64,000 nucleotides of DNA from Lachnospiraceae bacterium (lineage in GTDB: Bacteria > Bacillota > Clostridia > Lachnospirales > Lachnospiraceae), in NCBI GenBank assembly GCA_003507655.1, contig DNUZ01000001.1, positions 1 through 64,000 on the forward strand, read 5' to 3'. Positions 61,094-64,000 of this stretch are shown in pieces. The stretch's first letter is position 1; every line of letters starts with the position of its first letter. The translations under genes were made by a program, and so were the position numbers. A model generated the notes under the pieces. That model was not told where the DNA came from. It was given only the letters and a program-made list of their open reading frames with translations, and did not search any database.

Positions 61094-61121
61094 TATTGTG
61101 TAAAAAATGGAGGACGATAAA

Positions 61122-62054
61122 ATGGCTATTACAGCAGCAATGGTAAAAGAGTTACGCGAGATGACCGGTGCCGGAATGATGGATTGTAAAAAGGCATTAG
61201 GTGAGACAAATGGTGATATGGAAGCAGCCGTAGACTTTTTACGTGAAAAAGGTCTTGCAACTGCACAGAAAAAAGCCGGCAGAATTGCAGCAGAGGGTAT
61301 CGTAGTTACAAAACTGACAGATGATGCAAAAGCCGCAGTTGTTGTAGAGGTTAACTCTGAGACAGACTTTGTAGCAAAGAATGAGAAATTCCAGAACTAT
61401 GTTGCAGAAGTTGCAGCACAGGCATTAACTACAAGTGCAGCAGATATCGAGGCATTCTTAGCAGAGCCTTGGGCAGCAGATACAAGCAAAACTGTAAACG
61501 AAGCATTAGCAGCGCAGATCGCAGTAATCGGCGAGAACATGAATATCCGTCGTTTTGAGCAGGTAAAAGAAGAGAACGGATTTATCGCTTCTTATATCCA
61601 TGCAGGCGGAAAAATCGGTGTATTAGTAGACGTTGAGACAGATGTGATCAACGATGACATCAAAGAGATGGCAAAGAACCTTGCAATGCAGGCAGCAGCA
61701 TTAAAACCACTTTACACCAGCAGAGATGAAGTAGATGCAGACTATATCGAGAAAGAGAAAGAGATCTTAATGGTACAGGCTAAGAACGAGAAGCCGGATG
61801 CAAACGAGAAGATCTTAAACGGTATGGTAATGGGACGTATCAACAAAGAGTTAAAAGAAATCTGCTTATTAGACCAGGTTTATGTAAAAGCTGAAGATGG
61901 AAAACAGGTTGTAAGCAAATATGTAGAAGAAGTTGCAAAAGCAAACAATGCAAAGATCAAGATCAAGAAATTCGTTCGCTTCGAGACCGGTGAAGGTTTA
62001 GAGAAGAAGAATGAAGATTTCGCAGCAGAAGTTGCAGCTCAGATGAACGCATAA
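61122..62054 (+). CDS. tsf: Translation elongation factor Ts
   Basis: 310 residues. The N-terminal UBA-like signature is MVKELREMTGAGMMDCKKALGETNGDMEAAVDFLREKG. The core has VNSETDFVAKNEKFQNYV and IASYIHAGGKIGVLVDVE. It is the GDP-GTP exchange factor for EF-Tu. ATG 61122 is preceded by TGGAGGACGATAA, and translation from 61107 would start inside that RBS. Confidence 0.97.
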   Translation: MAITAAMVKELREMTGAGMMDCKKALGETNGDMEAAVDFLREKGLATAQKKAGRIAAEGIVVTKLTDDAKAAVVVEVNSETDFVAKNEKFQNYVAEVAAQALTTSAADIEAFLAEPWAADTSKTVNEALAAQIAVIGENMNIRRFEQVKEENGFIASYIHAGGKIGVLVDVETDVINDDIKEMAKNLAMQAAALKPLYTSRDEVDADYIEKEKEILMVQAKNEKPDANEKILNGMVMGRINKELKEICLLDQVYVKAEDGKQVVSKYVEEVAKANNAKIKIKKFVRFETGEGLEKKNEDFAAEVAAQMNA

Positions 62055-62106
62055 TCTTACAGTTCGCATAAGAATTTGAACCGTAATTTTATCATGTAAA
62101 TTAGCG

Positions 62107-62153
62107 AAAAACCTTGAATTTCCTATGAAAAAGGGATGATTCAAGGTTTTTTT
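62107..62153 (+). terminator. tsf terminator
   Basis: ACCTTGAAT and ATTCAAGGT with flanking A4/T7 and a 19-base loop that contains TTTCCTATGAAA. The sequence changes to the TTGGGGA-repeat region within 10 bases after it. Confidence 0.85.
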
Positions 62154-62158
62154 GCGTG

Positions 62159-62386
62159 TTGGGGAATAAATTTTGACTTATCGTAAATTATCGCTATTTA
62201 TGCATGGAATTGGGTAAAAGTTGGGGAGTGAGTTGGGGAATTTCAATTCCCCAACTGGCGTGTGAACCTTCGCCTCATTCTTCTGAAATAAGTAGGCGAA
62301 GATTTCCTGTTTTATTTTGTTGGGGAGTAGTGTAATTACCCAATATTTACCCAACTTTTGATGTATGATAGCGTAAGATTACCCAA
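62159..62386. repeat. Cluster of nine TTGGGGA/TTGGGTA repeats with a perfect palindrome
   Basis: The core TTGGGG(A) or TTGGGTAA occurs on the + strand at 62159, 62210, 62221, 62233 and 62320, and inverted (TTCCCCAA / TTACCCAA) at 62247, 62336, 62347 and 62379. Copies at 62231-62256 form a palindrome with 12-bp arms (AGTTGGGGAATT) and a 2-base centre. The gene-free stretch 62055-62496 holds this and the tsf terminator. Such spaced repeats resemble integrase arm sites or replication/partition iterons at the end of an integrated element. Confidence 0.65.
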
Positions 62387-62496
62387 CTTATCATAGTTTA
62401 TCATGGAAAAATTTACCGATTGATAATATAGATGAAAATAGATTATAATAAAGTGAAAGTATAGCTATAAAAATTTATTAAAGGTCAGGATATAAA

Positions 62497-63369
62497 ATGA
62501 AAAATGTTTATAATGATTTAAAAGATATTTCTTTTTGGAATGAATACATGCCATTGGATGGTCAGTATTACACATATAAAAATAATATTACATTTGCAGC
62601 ATGTAAAATTTCAGATTTATATTATCAAGTATGTAATGCCAGAATGAGTATACACTTTTGTCTGGATTATGAAAAATATTCAATGATGTCAGAAGATAAA
62701 ATGGCAATATTAAGTACAAAAAAATATTTCATTGAAAATGCATTACTGTATTATAATTTTGCAGTAGACTATCTTTGGCAAGTATTATGGTTTTATTATA
62801 ATAATGCTGACGATGTTAATCAAATCCCATCGAATGAACTGTATCAGAAATTGATGAAAGAATGTAATTTAAATGATTTAATAAGGGGATTAGTAGAACT
62901 TCAAGAGAGAAAAATTGCTGAAGTTTTAAAAGATAATTTTACTGACCGAAACAAATTATTTAAACAAATTCGTGAGTATTATAATTATTTAAAGCATAGA
63001 GCAATATTTCATACTCCTTCATTAGGAATAAATGAAAAAGAAAGCATGTATTATATTCCTACTTTAATAGAAAAAAATGAAGAGAAAGTGGAGCTAGTAA
63101 GTTATAAAATTCCTATAATTTCAAGAATAGAAATAGATATAGATGAATTAAAGGAATTACTCATAGAGTTTGATAAGCAATTTGTAGGAATATGTGAATA
63201 TTTTTTTGAAATTATAATGCCAAAAGATTATATAAAAGCGAGAGAGGTTAAATTATCAACAATACAACAATATACAGGACAGCATTTAGAGGAATTGAAG
63301 GAATATGGTAAAAATCATCCCAAAATAGTTTCAAAAATGGAATGCGAAGTATATTTGGAAGAAAAATAA
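62497..63369 (+). CDS. Unrecognised AT-rich gene, possible HEPN-like protein
   Basis: 290 residues, mostly helical and rich in Tyr, Lys, Asn and Glu. The segment IREYYNYLKHRAIFHTPS (about 158-175) with N163, K166, H167 and R168 resembles the helix of some HEPN-fold proteins (Cthe_2314-like), but the classical RxxxxH catalytic motif is not exact (RAIFH has three residues between). No signal peptide or membrane segment was seen. Base composition is markedly more AT-rich than the chromosome to its left, a sign of transfer. The RBS is weak (AAAGGTCAGG). It stands alone between the repeat cluster and parA. It could be a defence or toxin gene; no partner antitoxin is visible. Confidence 0.6.
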   Translation: MKNVYNDLKDISFWNEYMPLDGQYYTYKNNITFAACKISDLYYQVCNARMSIHFCLDYEKYSMMSEDKMAILSTKKYFIENALLYYNFAVDYLWQVLWFYYNNADDVNQIPSNELYQKLMKECNLNDLIRGLVELQERKIAEVLKDNFTDRNKLFKQIREYYNYLKHRAIFHTPSLGINEKESMYYIPTLIEKNEEKVELVSYKIPIISRIEIDIDELKELLIEFDKQFVGICEYFFEIIMPKDYIKAREVKLSTIQQYTGQHLEELKEYGKNHPKIVSKMECEVYLEEK

Positions 63370-63379
63370 AAATTTACAT

Positions 63380-63416
63380 AGCCGATTGGTTCAATCGAGA
63401 ATCAGTCGGCTTTTTT
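63380..63416 (+). terminator. Terminator after the AT-rich gene
   Basis: AGCCGAT and GTCGGCT form a stem with one G-U pair and an internal loop, then TTTTTT. Confidence 0.8.
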
Positions 63417-63434
63417 CATACTCATTTTTATACA

Positions 63435-63462
63435 TAGCCAGTCTTGTAAAACGGATTGGCTA
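63435..63462 (+). other. Second hairpin before parA
   Basis: TAGCCAGTC, ten-base loop, GATTGGCTA (one G-U pair), followed by TTAAATTT. It begins with the same ACATAGCC as the preceding terminator, hinting at a duplication, and could act in the parA leader. Confidence 0.55.
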
Positions 63463-63491
63463 TTAAATTTTTCAAGGAAGGAGGAAGCCAT

Positions 63492-64000
63492 ATGACTAAG
63501 TGTAAAGTAATCGCCCTTGCAAATCAGAAGGGAGGAACAGCCAAGACCACAACAACATTAAATCTGGGAATCGGTCTTGCACATCAGGGACGAAAAGTAT
63601 TATTGGTCGATGCTGATCCACAGGGAGATTTAACAACTGCATTGGGTTGGATAAATGCAGATAGTCTTCCGATTACATTGGAAACACAAATGAAGAAGAT
63701 ATTACAAGACGAACCGTTTGTGTATAATGAAGGCATTTTGCACCATGAAGAAGGAGTAGACATTATTCCAACCAATATCGAGCTATCGGGCATGGAAATC
63801 TCACTGGTAAATGCAATGAGCAGAGAGCAGACACTAAAGCTGTATCTGGCAGATTTGAAAAAAGATTATGATTATATCCTGATTGATTGTATGCCTAGCT
63901 TGGGGATGTTGACTATCAATGCATTAGCTGCCGCAGACAGTGTAATTGTTCCAGTTCAGGCTCATTATCTTCCATTAAAGGGGATGACGCAGTTAATGAA
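63492..64000 (+). CDS. ParA family partition ATPase, N-terminal part (runs off the window)
   Basis: 169 codons to the window edge. Deviant Walker A NQKGGTAKTTTTLNLGIGLA (Ala where nearly all relatives have Gly), switch I VDADPQGDLTTALG, Walker B YILIDCMPSLGMLTINALAAAD and VPVQAHYLPLKGM. It belongs to the Soj/ParA type found at the start of conjugative elements of the Tn1549 group. It should bind DNA non-specifically and segregate or stabilise the element together with a ParB partner, which would be outside the window. AAGGAGGAAGCCAT precedes ATG 63492. Confidence 0.92.
   Translation, partial: MTKCKVIALANQKGGTAKTTTTLNLGIGLAHQGRKVLLVDADPQGDLTTALGWINADSLPITLETQMKKILQDEPFVYNEGILHHEEGVDIIPTNIELSGMEISLVNAMSREQTLKLYLADLKKDYDYILIDCMPSLGMLTINALAAADSVIVPVQAHYLPLKGMTQLM

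Noticed and set aside
62155..62290. Possible C-terminal remnant of an integrase on the - strand of the repeat cluster
   Set aside because: A short frame exists, but no recombinase motifs (R-H-R-Y) are visible and the sequence is dominated by the repeats.
1..64000. CRISPR arrays, tRNA and rRNA genes
   Set aside because: No regularly spaced direct repeats with unique spacers and no cloverleaf or rRNA landmarks were found on reading. The TTGGGGA cluster is irregularly spaced and in both orientations.

Overview
The window looks like a chromosomal segment of a motile, obligately anaerobic, low-to-mid GC Gram-positive bacterium of the family Lachnospiraceae (Roseburia / Agathobacter-like). The reasons are the gene order of one very large flagellar-chemotaxis cluster directly behind codY and in front of rpsB-tsf, a group B-type [FeFe] hydrogenase, FeoAB with its small Cys-rich partner, a rubredoxin/flavodiiron-type FprA, Bacillota proteins such as CodY, FliY, CheC and CheD, and sporulation traces (sigK, a cotJC remnant). 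No tRNA, rRNA or CRISPR array was seen. Species identity cannot be settled from the sequence alone.

Layout. (1) 1-1140: the end of a presumed integrative element, carrying the start of a leftward gene for a thioester-domain / Cna-B surface adhesin. It abuts a 3' fragment of cotJC (manganese-catalase-like spore coat protein) that has lost its 5' part. (2) 1340-1660: an intergenic patch of palindromes and dispersed repeats, ending in an iron-type promoter/operator. (3) 1666-6092: feoA-feoB-small Feo protein, then a [FeFe] hydrogenase preceded by a near-perfect Rex (NADH/NAD+ sensor) operator, then an unrecognised 79-residue protein made of four 16-residue repeats. Iron uptake thus sits beside an iron-sulphur redox enzyme. 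(4) 6179-24694: housekeeping genes: gltX, a UvrD-like helicase, DUF1292 and HD-GYP proteins, a GH13 debranching-enzyme relative whose catalytic motifs are degraded, DUF5662, trpS, fprA, a sorbitol/sorbose-type dehydrogenase, ybaK, an RluA-type synthase, sigK, yifB (comM), dprA and topA. (5) 24799-25581: codY, the GTP/branched-chain amino-acid sensor.

(6) 25880-60179: the flagellar-chemotaxis cluster, all on the + strand. Block A is flgB-flgC-fliE-fliF-fliG-fliH-fliI-fliJ-motE-fliK-flgD-(TIGR02530)-flgE, closed by a strong terminator. Block B is motA-motB-fliL-fliM-fliY-cheY-fliO-fliP-fliQ-fliR-flhB-flhA-flhF-flhG-pilZ-cheB-cheA-cheW-cheC-cheD-(small acidic membrane protein)-sigD-fapA-(103 aa protein)-(SwrB/DUF6115)-(YceG-like). 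An almost identical 18-nt box lies about 80 nt before the first gene of each block. Together these genes build the basal body, export gate, rod, hook, stator, switch and chemotaxis kinase, and encode the sigma factor for late genes. flbD, cheR, flagellin and filament-cap genes are not in the window.

(7) 60185-62153: rpsB and tsf with their own promoter, a structured leader and a terminator. (8) 62154-64000: entry into a second foreign region. It has a cluster of TTGGGGA/TTGGGTA repeats including a perfect 12-bp-arm palindrome, an AT-rich orphan gene with a possible HEPN fold, two hairpins, and the start of a ParA gene typical of conjugative elements.

The observations most worth a second look are the 79-residue repeat protein behind the hydrogenase, the degenerate GH13 protein, the hook-cap protein FlgD with a helical tail known from cell-surface proteins, the shared flagellar promoter box, the repeat cluster at 62.2-62.4 kb, and the structured leader before the RluA-type gene.
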